Positions 10,401 to 25,970 of a stretch of 64,000 bases of DNA are shown one piece after another (the first letter of the stretch is position 1; every line of letters begins with the position of its first letter). Source of the DNA: Costus lasius (Eukaryota; Streptophyta; Magnoliopsida; Zingiberales; Costaceae). Location of the stretch: contig CM050454.1 in the NCBI GenBank assembly GCA_027563935.2, positions 4,988,001 to 5,052,000 on the forward strand, written 5' to 3'. The translations under genes were made by a program, and so were the position numbers. Under the pieces are notes generated by a model that saw nothing but the letters and a program-made list of their open reading frames with translations, did no database searches and was not told where the DNA came from.

Positions 10401-13391
10401 GGTTGATTGTCATTCAATTTGAGAATCATTTACAAACCAGCAAATATGTACTCCTTACATTAAGTCAAAAGAACAACTAGCATATTTCTACACAAGGTCT
10501 GGGCCCAACAAAGTTTTATTATTTGTGTAACAAGCTAGGTTTGATTGAAATATTTGTTCTAGCTTGAGACGGAACATTGAGAGCAAGGTATTAAAAACCA
10601 ACCTGACCTTGTATTAGGTCAATATCATAAATAGTTAATTGTAATGATAGGTATCCTCGGTACCCTATGTCTATATGAACTAGTACATACTAGTTTGAAA
10701 ATGGACTGGTACACCTATATAGAATGGTACTTAAAACCTTAGTTGAAGTATTAAAAAAGTGTATTTATGGATTATAATTTATAAATTATCTTATTAGGTT
10801 TGTTTACATCTTAATGGGTCTATCCAATTACTATTATGTTTCTATATTTAAGTAACAAATCTTAGACAGATTATTATATGAGTTCTTCTTGGATACCAAT
10901 TTTAACTCCTCCAATGAGCAACTATATACCAAATAGTATTTGTGTTTCATGGTGATTGTGCGAACAATTGGGAATTGTAGCTAAAACAAGCAGTAGGGAC
11001 TAGTTGCCATGACAACTGCAACATTGAGTGGTACAAATGGGAATTCGACATGAAGATAGAGATGCGGGATGTAGTGACAGTGCTGCAAGAACTTAAGGTT
11101 GTGTGGCTGGCAGCTATTGATCCAGAATGAACAGGAGCATTATAACCATCAGAGAAGTGTGAGAAGGAGAAAACTATGAGAACGAAGGAAAAGTGAAGGC
11201 TGCAATACCAATTGTTACAGGAGAGTTGAGGGAGAGAGAATTGATTAAGGGAAAAATTAATAATCACTCAATGTGATCCCCTTTAAGCTCCATACATAGG
11301 CTTTTTAGACAACCATCAACAAATACTAATCATAAATATCCTACAAATAACACATGATCCACTAACTAGTAACTTGATTACTAAACACCAATTATGTAAT
11401 TAATAAATATATATTAATTACATTAGCAAGCCAATTATATAGTGCAGAAGAACTGGAAACTTCTACTTTTCTACCATTACGTAAACAATAACAACAACAA
11501 CAAAAGCAAAATAAAATGCTACAGATAGTTGTTTATCATTGATTGTTTTGTTATTTGCAAGAAGGTAATAGGAGATAACAATATATGGTGTCTAGAGAAC
11601 AGGTGTTGCTTACATTAACAATGGACTGCCTCTGAAATTCCATGGCCTTTCTCAAACTTCCTTCTCGCTTTTCAAATTCAGAAATAGTAGAAATATGTGT
11701 TGCTTGCATGTTTTTTCTTGCCAATGTTGCCTCAGATATTTCTTGCCTCATTTTTTCATATTTAGCACCAAATTCCTTCTTATCTATTAAAAGAAGTCCC
11801 ATATGATATTGGTATTGATAAAGCTGCATAGCATACACCATTCCCATGAATGTAAAAATTTAGTGTTAACTAGAAAACAAACAAAATTCAGAATCAGTTA
11901 AGAGGCTACATTAACCAAAAGATAGATGAAATAGTAAAAGGCATGGCGTTGAAGAGGTGATAGACATTCCACCAAAGGAAGTAGCTACAATCATAGAACT
12001 ACAATATCACAAGCAAGACACTCAAATTCTGGAAATTTCTAGAATGATGTATCAATTCAAATACCACTTTAGATTTCTAGATAAAGATTCGAGTACTAAA
12101 TAAAGTGACCAAATAACTGCTTGCTAATTTGAATTTAATGGAAATAAACGTAGAGAACTAAAGCAATAAAATGACCATTAATGTAGATGACGGTGAAAAC
12201 TGAAAATGACAAATTATTAAATTACCCTATATTCCTATCAAGCTTAACAAGAAATTGAATGTTTATGTGGATCTTCTATGAGTGAAGAGACAGAGTTCGG
12301 TCTCAAAAGGAAGTGCTGCACAGATACTTTGGTCAAATCCAAACTTAGTGGAATTTAATTAAACAACACAAGGCCTTTAAATATTTCACGGAATCAGTTT
12401 GCATTCACGCTGAATGTTTGCATAAAAGTTATGTTTGAGAAAAAGAACTGCATTATTTGAATGTTAAAAGTACTGCTAATTAAGAAATTATGATGGCAGA
12501 AAAAAGTTATGCTGATTTTATACAGTTTAGCAGTATCCAGCTCGACATTAAATGAGACTTTATTCAAGTCTTCAAGCAAATATTGTTTTCCAAAGTGGAA
12601 GAAAACTTCTGCACCATTTTCATACAACCTCTACATATGTAAATTAATAGCCATTCTCGTGTCCTTGCCCTTTGAGGTGATCTTTATGTCCTAAAAATTC
12701 TCTTCAACCTTAACTTTACATGTTGAAACCAATTTATCGTATTTTTATAATGAGCTACGTCGTATCAGTGCTAAATTTCAAAATCTTACTCATGTCAGGA
12801 TTTTCGCAGATCCATTCTGTTTTCTTTGATCTCATCGTTAAGCATTCAAATCATAGCACCTCAGTCCAAATTATGTTTCGTGCATGCCTGTTTCCTTTAC
12901 TAAACTCATCTCCGCTACTCACCAAATTGCAATTGTGCACAAAACATTCATCTTCCAACGAAGTCGTCTAAAGTCAAACATACAAATCACAATTTAGAAG
13001 AAATTCCATGTAATAAAGAGCAAAGCTAAAAAAAAAAAGAGCAAAGTTCAACATAAATTAATCCCGTAAGGATCAATAAAAGAGAGGACTTTCCAACCTC
13101 TTTCTCGAGTTCGGATATTCTTTGGGAGAGCGCTTCCCTCTCCTTCCTGTGCAACATTGCTTCATCAAGAACATCCTCGTCTCTAGGCTGCCTCCACACC
13201 TCCGCTTCCCTCAGCTTCCCATCGCTATCCGCACCATCGCCGCCCAAAGGCGGCACCTTTGGATTGGAAATCGCGCCTCCGCCCAGCATCTCCCCACCTT
13301 TTCTCTCGCCGGGGATCATGCCGTCACAATTCCTTGACGCTCCGACCACTCTTGATGAGAGAAACAAACCCTTCTTCTGCGGCTCAAGCAT
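4447..13391 (-). CDS. CRWN: NMCP/CRWN (CROWDED NUCLEI) lamin-like protein, 3' part missing
   Basis: Plant NMCP/CRWN proteins are long coiled-coil components of the nuclear lamina that set nuclear size and heterochromatin layout. Five exons fit with GT-AG borders and consistent phases: 13391-13098, 11823-11614, 5225-4972, 4863-4611 and 4509-4447 (the last is less certain). Family hallmarks are seen: LDEAMLHRKEREALSQRI, YQYHMGLLLIDKKEF, LEKALNEMHAETAELK, VEEKYLEVKGKLHSLDV, VSRKSSDADRRLEDVEARE and EKKEKELLATEEKL. The modelled part encodes about 290 residues, roughly the N-terminal third of a usual 900-1200-residue protein. Past 4447 the intron runs into GC-rich retroelement DNA, so the rest lies left of the window or has been lost. 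Intron 2 is 6.4 kb and holds a copia element. The family call is strong; whether the gene is still functional is unknown. Confidence 0.82.
5226..8238. other. Long intron 2 of the NMCP/CRWN gene, 3' half
   Basis: This AT-rich DNA lies between the copia element and exon 3. I see short A/T and AAT runs (for example 7525-7555) and no coding exon or RNA gene that I can support. Confidence 0.5.
8239..8398 (+). repeat. Left LTR of the copia remnant
   Basis: It aligns with 10749-10909 through shared blocks such as TATATTTAAGTAA and GACAGATTA. The pair is visibly diverged, in line with an old insertion. Confidence 0.65.
9020..10500 (+). pseudogene. Copia reverse transcriptase / RNase H remnant
   Basis: Fragments of the copia polymerase are spread over several frames. 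The N-terminal RT segment is at about 9020-9185, the YVDD active-site segment and following palm at about 9490-9760, and the RNase H segment at about 10060-10500. Between about 9770 and 9960 sits unrelated DNA with GGTACC-like motifs that breaks the frame. No segment could give a working enzyme. Confidence 0.75.
10749..10909 (+). repeat. Right LTR of the copia remnant
   Basis: This is the diverged partner of 8239-8398 and lies downstream of the RNase H traces. The boundaries are approximate because both copies have decayed. Confidence 0.6.
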
Positions 13392-14952
13392 CGGGTATCC
13401 CTCTCTTCCTAGCTTCAGAAACTAAACCAAATCAAGAGGCGGAAACCTAGAACAAATCTAGTGGAAAAGATCGCATCCAAGCTGACAGGTTGGTGCCCTA
13501 AAATTGACGCCTCCGGGTCCCGAAATCTGCTCCCTCGGCCATGGAAGCGGTGGGAGGTCCTTCTTCGTGCTCCGCTTTTCCTTTCGTGGGAATGGACGGA
13601 GGAGTTCGTGAAACCCACACAAAGGCAACGGACTTAACGGCAAAGCCAGGTGTGAAACGGGATATGTTCTTTTGTCATTGGACCCTTGCATTTCGTATAT
13701 TTGGATAATTGGGCTTTACTTAATGGCGAAGGCCAACGTGTGGTGCAAGATTTTTCTTTCTTTTTTCTTTTTTTTTAAATGCAAAAAATTGATCATTTTT
13801 GTTTTGGACTTGAATGCTAAATACTCCACAAAGATTTTTTTTTTCAATAACACCCTTCCATGTCTTGAATCTTCAAAACCACTCTATGCCTTTTCTTGAT
13901 CTAAAAATGGAATCATTTGTTTGATAAAAAAAGCTTATATCCTTAGAAAATATTTTCTAGCTTTTTTAGGTTTAGTAACTCAAAAAATCTATGATCAATG
14001 AGAAAAATTATTTTTTTAAAACTATAAATGCATTTTAAATATAAAAAAATAATCTATATTTTCTAAAAGAGGATGTCATTCTTAGAGATTTATGTTGAAT
14101 TGTTATACTAAGTTGTTTGACTTAAGACGATAACTATGATCAATATCTTAATTGGTTCAATCACATGATTGAACAATCTAGTCATATTAGATGCCAAAGT
14201 TGAATGACTTTAAAGGCGTAGATTTTTCGACTAAATAATATTAAAAATATCAACTATGCCAAATGTAACTATAATTATTTAGTTGTCCTATTTAATCATG
14301 TCATATTATTGAGACCAACAATAAAAAAAAATATCTTATAAATAGTTTATTTAGATAATAATTTAAATATTAAACAAGAGTTAATTAATGGTTAATAAAG
14401 TTATTATTTTAATAGATATGTAAATTTATGTACTTTAGAGCTTCAAAAATGTGAAGCTTTGTTCACAAGAAAATAAGTTATGAAGATAAATGTTGATATT
14501 AGATTTTATTAATATTAATCAATTAAGATTTTTTTACAAAGGAATTAATAATGTCAATAAATCTAATATTTATTATTTTATTTTAAATATGAAATCAACT
14601 CAAGTCATTCATGCCATCGTTACTCCTAATAATTGTTTAATACATTTAAAATTATAAAATTATAAATTTAAGTATACGTTTCTTTAATTAGAAATAAATA
14701 TAAAATTAACATAATGTTTTTTTATACAAACCACCAGTCAAATTTGAAATTTAAATTTATTAAAATTGCACTTAAAACCTCAAGCATAAATCATATAAAG
14801 GGGCTAGAGCCTGCTCTTTTGTTTTTCCTCTTCTAGACCTAAATTAAATATTCAATCTTAGTAAGCGAGATGAGCAGGCCTTTTATAATATTTATGTGAT
14901 TCAAGGACCTTAATTGTAATTTATTACGTGAAGTACTATTAGAGTCGCAGGC
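13392..14952. other. Intergenic region between the CRWN and dioxygenase genes
   Basis: The part nearest the CRWN start (13392-13650) is GC-richer and probably holds its 5' leader and promoter. I see no clear TATA box there. The rest is very AT-rich. Around 14797-14888 an imperfect inverted repeat pairs AGCCTGCTC with GAGCAGGCCT, possibly a small foldback element. I see no gene. Confidence 0.45.
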
Positions 14953-16108
14953 TCATTTGCAGGTGGCGACGAGGACCCTCCTGGGCGGCAGTGACGGCCG
15001 CCTTCCGTGAAGCAGGGCCAGGTTGTCAAGGAAGAGCACGTCACCCTTCTCCCACCTGAACTGGAGACTCTCCTCCTCGATGATCTCGCTGCACCGCCGC
15101 ACGAAGGGCTCCGGTATCTCCGAGCCGTCCGCCATCGTCGCAGAGCTGAACTCCTTCCCGTGCATGCCTACCACCGTGTTGAACCACATCCTCCGCTCCT
15201 TCCTTCCGGGGAACACCCGCGTTAGCGGCCGAGGCACCAGGATCGTCTTCGCACCGCCGTTCGGCAGCCACTCAATCGCCATCCCCAGCCCCTCTGCCCT
15301 GCACGCACGAGTTCGATTGAAGCAGCCTATTCATTCAATTCTGATCAAATTAACTCGAGCAAGTAATCAATCGATCGACCTTCTCTCTGCCTCGGCCGGA
15401 TCGGAGGTTCCGAAGGCGTCCTCCCACCCTCTTCCCCTCATGGATTTGGTGTCGTTCTTGCTTAGGGTGGAGAAGGTGTACTTGAGGGCCTTCTCCTCCA
15501 GCTCCCTCACCTGCTCAGGGAACTCTTGCAGAACTCGCTCGGTGACCTTGAAGCTTGGAACGATAGGCGTCTCGCCGCCCTCCGGCGGCGGCACTTCGCA
15601 GAAAAGGATCAGCTTGGTGGGGAACTCCTTGATCTAAATAAACGTCATTAATGGCACTCAATTAAGCTGCAGCTAAGACGATAGCAAGCATTGAGCAGTG
15701 AATTCTTGAGCTCACCAGGACCATCTCGTGGTGGTAGTAGATGAACTCGGAGAGCGGGCCCTCGTTCGCCGTCCAGATGCGCTTGTGGATGTGGGTCCTG
15801 GGGGCGGGGCCCATGTAGCGGATGTCCTCCCAGCCGAAGGCCTCCACGATCTCGTTGAAGCCCACGGCGTCGCGCACGTCGAAGCCGCGCAGGAGCACGG
15901 CGCTGTGCCGGAGCAGCGCCTCCTCGAACCACTCCCTGTTGGCCGTCAGGGCTTCCACCAGCGACCGCAGATCGCTTCTACGGCTGTCGCAGCCCTCCGC
16001 CGCCACCACGGGGAGGAGCACCAGAGGCATCTGCACGCCGTCCACGACCTTCTGCCCATCGCAGGCGCCCACCTCGAACTCACTGATTACCTCGCAGCTG
16101 CTCACCAT
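14953..16108 (-). CDS. Clavaminate synthase-like / TauD-family Fe(II), 2-oxoglutarate dioxygenase
   Basis: Three exons (16108-15716, 15633-15380, 15298-14953) join in frame, with all borders GT-AG, to encode about 330 residues, the usual length of plant clavaminate synthase-like proteins. The fold is the TauD/TfdA family of non-heme iron dioxygenases. The iron ligands fit YYHHEMVL at the end of exon 1 (H-X-E) and the distal histidine in LALLHGRR in exon 3, where the following arginine may bind 2-oxoglutarate. Other family blocks are AVLLRGFDV, CEVPPPEGGETPI and MWFNTVVGMHG. The natural substrate of the plant family is not established, and no clavam pathway is implied. I see no lesion, and the start is the first in-frame ATG after a TATA-like element. 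It looks functional. Confidence 0.92.
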
Positions 16109-16188
16109 TGTCTCTCTTTAATTCTTCTTCTTCTTCAGTTTCCTACTACTCTCTCTCTCTCTGAATGAAAAGGGGAGACTGTGGCTTA

Positions 16189-16197
16189 TGTATATAG
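16189..16197 (-). promoter_or_regulatory. TATA box of the dioxygenase gene
   Basis: The minus strand reads CTATATACA about 80 bases upstream of the ATG at 16108, and a CT-rich leader (16150-16162) lies between. Spacing and composition fit a plant core promoter. Confidence 0.5.
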
Positions 16198-19146
16198 GAG
16201 TTGTTTGGAATAATATATAAATTAGGGTAGATGATCTTTGAGCATACAAAATCAAGAAACTTGGCCGGTGCGTAGTTAACTATGAGATCGCAAACGACAA
16301 GAACAAGGAGAGAATTAAAATTGAATTGCTGATCCAAGGCAGGCAGATGAACTTGCCTGCAGATTGTTTAATGTTCTTTGCTGGAATCTCCACAAGTTGG
16401 TCGCAGTCATCAATGAATCTTTGTAAGACAAAGATTGCCAAATGTCTGAAGCTATGGAAAAATATTACTAAATAACAAGAACAATGAAGGAAAGAAATAT
16501 TATATTGATCACCGAACAAAGATCATGTTGCTGATATATCCTTTCGCCAGGATAGTGCAGATTGGCGGATGAAATCAGTGTCCTTTCACATAAGAAAGCT
16601 ACAGGCGGCGCCGGCAACGGAAGCATAACTTTTATCACAAATTTGGACAAGAGCAGCGAAATCCTGTGCATTGAGGAGGTGCATTAACTTGATATGCAAG
16701 ATGAAAGTTGCATCCTTTGAACTGGTCAAGGTGGAAGCCCCATCTCCAACGCCAACTGTTTATTAGGAGGAGGGAAACACCGGTGGAAAAGATAGAAAGA
16801 ATGAAAAAAAAAAATTTTCAGGAAAGATAAAAAAATTGAACGAAAAAGACGCTTATTTTCTTTCATTTTCTAATTCGTCCGAACTAATTGGAAACACATC
16901 CTCCTCAATGCATCCTCATCTTACAAAATAATAAATTTATCCTTTTTAAGTTATAATCTAGTTATTAAATTTATAATTCGATGATTTATGAATTATTTTC
17001 ATTATTATTTATATAAAAATAATTATATAATTTATATAAAATATTTTTTATTTATATATTATAAATATGCAATGAAAATTAATTTTAAAATATTATTTAT
17101 AACATATACTTATTTTTTAGGCTAGTTAGAATCGGTTTCCCTCGGGGTTGGGTGTGAGATTAGGTTTTCTAAACCCATCGAGTCTATGGTTTGGATCAGG
17201 GATGGGTTTAGAGAAGTCAAAGTCAGCCATCCCTACTTGCAACCTCGACCTCGCCCTATCACTCTAATCCCTCCTCTAGTCCTCTTCGCCCACCTACCTC
17301 ACCTTCCCTCCTCTCCACTTGAGTTTTTGGCGACCTCGCCCTCGCCCTCAACCTCGACCTCGACTCTCGCTAGCTTGCGGCTGCTTATCCGCTTATGCCA
17401 GCTTGCGGCTGCCCCTCGACTTGGCCTCGACTCTTGCCAACTTGTGGCTATTCGTCTGCTCTCACCAGCTCACGGCTGCTCAAATTGCTTATTTGCTTTT
17501 GCCGTGCTCACGGCTACTCGCTCGCTCTCATCGCTTTCCCTCTCTCTCCTCTCTGTTTGACTCAAATTTTTCTTTTTTTTTTTTACTCTCGATTGCTCTA
17601 TTTTCTCGTCCCTAACCCTTTTAATAAATAGGATGGAAAAAACGTTGAAGGAAAAACTTTTTAGATTTTTATAATTTTAAGGATGGAAAATAGAAGGGGA
17701 AAGTGAAAAGAAAAGGGAGGGGAAAAATCTCTCTTTTGATTTATTGGACGAAAAGCTGTGTTGTAAACATTTATCTTCTAAACACACCCATCTCGCCCCC
17801 GTGCGCTCTCTCAGGCCGCCTCCACTTCCACGGTGCCCTCTCCTAGAACTTGCTGCTCGTCCTCGCCTCCGACTCCCCGCATCCTCTTCCGCTTTCTTTC
17901 CTCTCTCACACTTCCTCCAACACCCATTTGCTTCCTCGCCTCTTGCCCTCGCCCTAATCTCCAACTCCCAGTCGCTTCCTCATATCTCGATCTCGCCTCT
18001 GCTGTCACCTCTGACCGTCGCCATAGCCTCACGCCATCGCAGTCACCATCGCCGTCCATTGCCTTCCTCCAGAGCTCGATTAGGGCTTTGATTTTGCCCA
18101 ACGATTGTTCGTCCTGCTAGCCTCGTCTGCCTCCCTGTAAGCTTCGTCCGCCTTTCAGCAAGCGTTAATCTTCAATTTTCCTAATCAACTCAGCAGCCAG
18201 ATTGACAGCCACTTCCCCTGAATATTCATTTCTTGTTCATAGTTTGTGACCCTATTTCTTGTTACTATGATTCTTGTCGTTGTAGTTTGCTCATTGTAAA
18301 TGATTTTGTTAATTTCGTTTGTTTTCACTCTGCAGTCTGATTTCTAGTGAATTTACAGCTTTTAGATATTAAGCAAAATTATAATTATTTGTTTGAGGCA
18401 TATTGATAATTATAGGGATTAGAGAAACTTTATTTAGCAGCCAAATTCCCCATAGTTTGCTCTTCAGTGTAATATGTAGGAATACTAGTAACTTTGAGCA
18501 GGTGAATATTCAGAAACTGGTAATTTGAAGACATATTTTCTGAAAAGATAAACTGTAGGTATAGGTTATGTAATTCTTAAATATGTTTGTCTTCCGAGAC
18601 TTTTTGTGGATATTTGTCATATTACTTGTGCATTTCCCTCACTGTATAGATATATATGCCATTAGACCTTTCATCCTTCCTAGACTAAAGTACTTATTTA
18701 GAGAAGGTATAGAATTCTATAGTATAAGCGCATCATCTTGAAGGCTAATGGGAATTCATATGTAAGATGTGTACTGGTTTTGCTATGATACACATATAAA
18801 TCAGACTTCAACGGCAAGATTTAGATTTGAACCAAGTAAAAGGAAAAAAAGAACTTGAATAACTATACAATCTAAATTTTCCTTGACTTATTCATGATAA
18901 TATTTTCATTTATAGAACCTTTATTGTAATGGCTCCAACAAATAATGAAGATAGGATAATTGTTCAAAAACGTAACCACTGAATTATGTGTTGTCTAGTA
19001 GCATCTAGGGCTAGAGTTTGTGTTGCATGACCCTACGCATGACTGCACCAACTTCGTCTTTTATTAAACTCATCATATCTAGATAAGCCACTGCTTGAGT
19101 AATGCTTATAAGAATAGTATGTGATTTGAAATTTTAAGAACATTAA
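16198..19146. other. Intergenic DNA with a C/T-rich low-complexity block
   Basis: The DNA is AT-rich except for 17215-18150. That part is C/T-rich, with repeats of the type CTCGCCCTCGCCCTCAACC, and then resembles a GC-rich 5' leader that stops near 18150. Open frames there have strongly biased composition and no recognisable domain. It could be the first exon of a lost or non-coding transcript, but I cannot support a gene. Confidence 0.35.
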
Positions 19147-19483
19147 TTGTTAGACATCTTTTTGACAAAAGACCATTTAAAAAATCGAATCGAAGATTTG
19201 AAAAATAATTTTAGTACCTGTGAATGTATAAATTGGAGTAGTGAAACAAAAATATTTCAAGTTGAAAATCAGGTGTGGGAAGATTTTATAAAGATATATT
19301 ATTTATTATTTTGTGCAATTATTTTTTGTGTTTTGAGCATTTATGTTTGTGTTGATTTCATTTGCATTAGCTGTATAGGCTAATCCCAATTTGAAGAAAT
19401 GGAGGACCACCCCAATGTACAATTATGATAAATTGAGAGATTTTCTCAACAGATCGAGCCACAGGTAGCCTGTTAAGCTATTG
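19147..19483 (+). pseudogene. Myb/SANT-like (Myb_DNA-bind_3) domain remnant
   Basis: The reading DHLKNRIEDLKNNF, then INWSSETKIF and NQVWEDFIK, matches the end of the Myb/SANT-like domain found in PIF/Harbinger-associated and L10-interacting-MYB-like plant proteins. About 100 bases later NPNLKKWRTTPMYNYDKL continues the family pattern (HPxAKKFRxKPxxNYDxL). After a frameshift near 19445 the motif DRATGS follows, again as expected. The gap looks like an intron with an intact acceptor (TATAG before 19379) but no usable GT donor. The domain start is missing. I take it as a decayed gene or transposon fragment. Confidence 0.55.
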
Positions 19484-21447
19484 GGGTGATTTTATTAAGA
19501 TGTGGAGAAGCGAAAGTGAAGATTCAAAATCTACTTTCTGACTCACATGACATAGTGCATGAAGATAATGATCATTCAAGCCCATATGGTACGCTAACTT
19601 CTCTAATCGATAAACAACTATTAATGATTCTCGCACGACCCTATGTTAAGAGTGTTAGAATTATTATGCAATAGAGTTGGTTACTACAATATGTCTAGCG
19701 CTTCATTCGATTATATATGTCCTGTGTCCAATGTGGATTGGAATATATATAAATGTACTTTATATTTTAAATGATGCCGCAACAAGAATCTCGAGCTTTT
19801 TCTCTATTAAAAAATACTTCTTTTCCTTCTTTGAATATCGATTGAATAGTAATTATTAATGACTACAATATTTAATAGTAATTATTAATTAATCATAACT
19901 GAACACTATTTATTAGATTGAATTCGATTGACCAATAATATAACATTATTAATTAACTACTACAATATTTAATTAATTTTATAATATTTATTAATATTAA
20001 ATAGTTATTTTTTATAGTATTCTATGATGTTTATATAATAAGACTATAAGAGTGTACAAAAAAATAAAAAGATGTGATGTGTATATTAATATTTTTTTAT
20101 TTTATTTCTCTAAATAAACACAAGAAAAATATTCTTATTTTCTTTTTCTTTTATTTTTATTTTTTTTAATTTTTTTTCCTTTCTTCTAAACATAATATAA
20201 ACCCCATTGTAGTATTGTACCTTATCTTGAACTTAGACCCCGGGTTTGAAGTTGTTCCACGTTCGATCCTACTAGGATTAGGTACCCACGGATAAACTCA
20301 ATCACACAATAATAACGAGCATCAAGTGGTGAGCAAGGCAAGCAGAAATAAATGTTGCAAACAGGGCCATCGCCAATCCACCATTAGGATACACCTTCAA
20401 ATTTGTGAATACACACATCTCTAAAAATGACTTATGGATGGTGGATGGTGGCTCCGTTTTTAACATTTTTCCGGGCAAGCATACTGAGTGTCATATATAG
20501 GGCTGGCATTTTAATAAATTATTAATTTGGGCTGTATGGTCAGGTTGAAAATCCCACGTGTAAGAATCCTGATTCCTGAACCCAAAGGCATATATGGGCA
20601 AGATAAAACTGATGTAGTGTTTCTCAATTTTTGTTCCATCCATTCTCTTTTTCTTTCTCAAGAAGGAAATTTAACTAGGTTTAATAACCTTTCTAGGATG
20701 CAGTGTTGAGATTAGAGTGTAAAGATTTGATAAACCAGAGACCCCCTTTAGTTTAGATTTTTGTTTTCACTTACAAAATATATTTTTTTTTGACATAGAC
20801 AATTTACAGCAAGATTTGATCCAAAACCTTATTATCAATAACTAAAGTCATTACCAAATACCCTCAAATCTATTTAGCTCACACTTACAAACCTACTTAG
20901 CACATGAATGTGCGGCATTTCAAAACTTGGACTTTGAACTTCATGTCTGATATGCCAATAGCTTCGACAATTTCTTCTTACATTATCTTGTTGTTAGAGG
21001 GCAACTGCACATCATAACGGAGTAAGCTCAGAGGATACTAATTGCCATATATTTGTAATTTATGCAAGTACTGAGCATGTTACATTATTTCCAGGTTTAT
21101 GTAATTTATATAAGGTATTTACTCTTGTTCTAGATTTACTCTTGCAGGGCAAAGTCAGAAAATTGACGAGTTTAGCAGCTGAAAAAGTCAGCACCAAAAC
21201 ATGGAGCACTAACTAGTTTAGTTGCAAGAATTTTAAGAATTCCAATGTGATCTTACATTACCTTAAAACATAAAGATATGCTATTGATCTAATTGAACAT
21301 TGTGGTAAATCATAAACTATCAGAGAACAAGTTCATATGTTCACATGTATATTTTAAGGACAGAACTATCTGTTTCTACTTGATTTCATTGCAAAGGATC
21401 AAAGATTTTCCTATATTTAGAAAGTTATCATTTGACGTAAAAACTTG
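19484..21447. other. Intergenic AT-rich DNA
   Basis: Long A/T-rich tracts (19850-20200) and no convincing ORF or RNA gene. The right end is the 3' flank of the minus-strand CRK. Confidence 0.45.
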
Positions 21448-25557
<4,110 letters not shown>

Positions 25558-25970
25558 GTTTCTTCTTTTGCAGATAGCTGGACATCTACACATCTGCGAA
25601 AACTCACGTCTGTATAAAGGTTGCAATTGTGAAGATTTACATGGTCAACCTAATCTGCAAGGAAAAGAATTAATTTGGTTAAGCTGCGAGCACACTGAAT
25701 GTAATCATAAAAGCTGATCATTCTATGTCGAAGCATAAAGAACAATCAGGGAAATCAGGCATATAGGAGGAAAAGTTGGAATCAAATTCGCTTATATTGA
25801 GAATATAAGCTGGCAGATTTGGCTAAATGTACTTTCATTCTTTCGGCCTGGCAAGAAAATAGTAAAGTTTAATATTTTGTTTTTTTTAAAAAAAGATTGT
25901 TTACCATTCATAATGGACCTGTTATTTTGCTTTTGTTCAGAAAAACCCACAAGTTTATGTTATTTGCAAG

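Larger units (their letters stand above)
8239..10909 (+). mobile_element. Decayed Ty1/copia LTR retrotransposon in a CRWN intron
   Basis: Two diverged direct repeats of about 160 bases (8239-8398 and 10749-10909) flank remnants of copia pol on the plus strand. After the left repeat comes TTGGTATCCGG, a degraded tRNA-iMet primer site. Pol traces are a reverse transcriptase start (KTWVSIPLP, VYTIKYDPNGSIERYKA near 9080-9170), the catalytic YVDDVLLTGND near 9505-9537, and an RNase H end (TYADYIDDRKS, WTSKKKHIEAKF near 10130-10240). Gag, protease and integrase are not recognisable, and stops and frameshifts are frequent. It runs opposite to the host gene. It is old and inactive. Confidence 0.8.

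Noticed and set aside
17186..18120. Several overlapping ORFs of 75-124 codons on both strands
   Set aside because: The composition is low complexity (S/L/P/R) in all frames because of C/T-rich DNA. No domain or splice pattern supports a gene.
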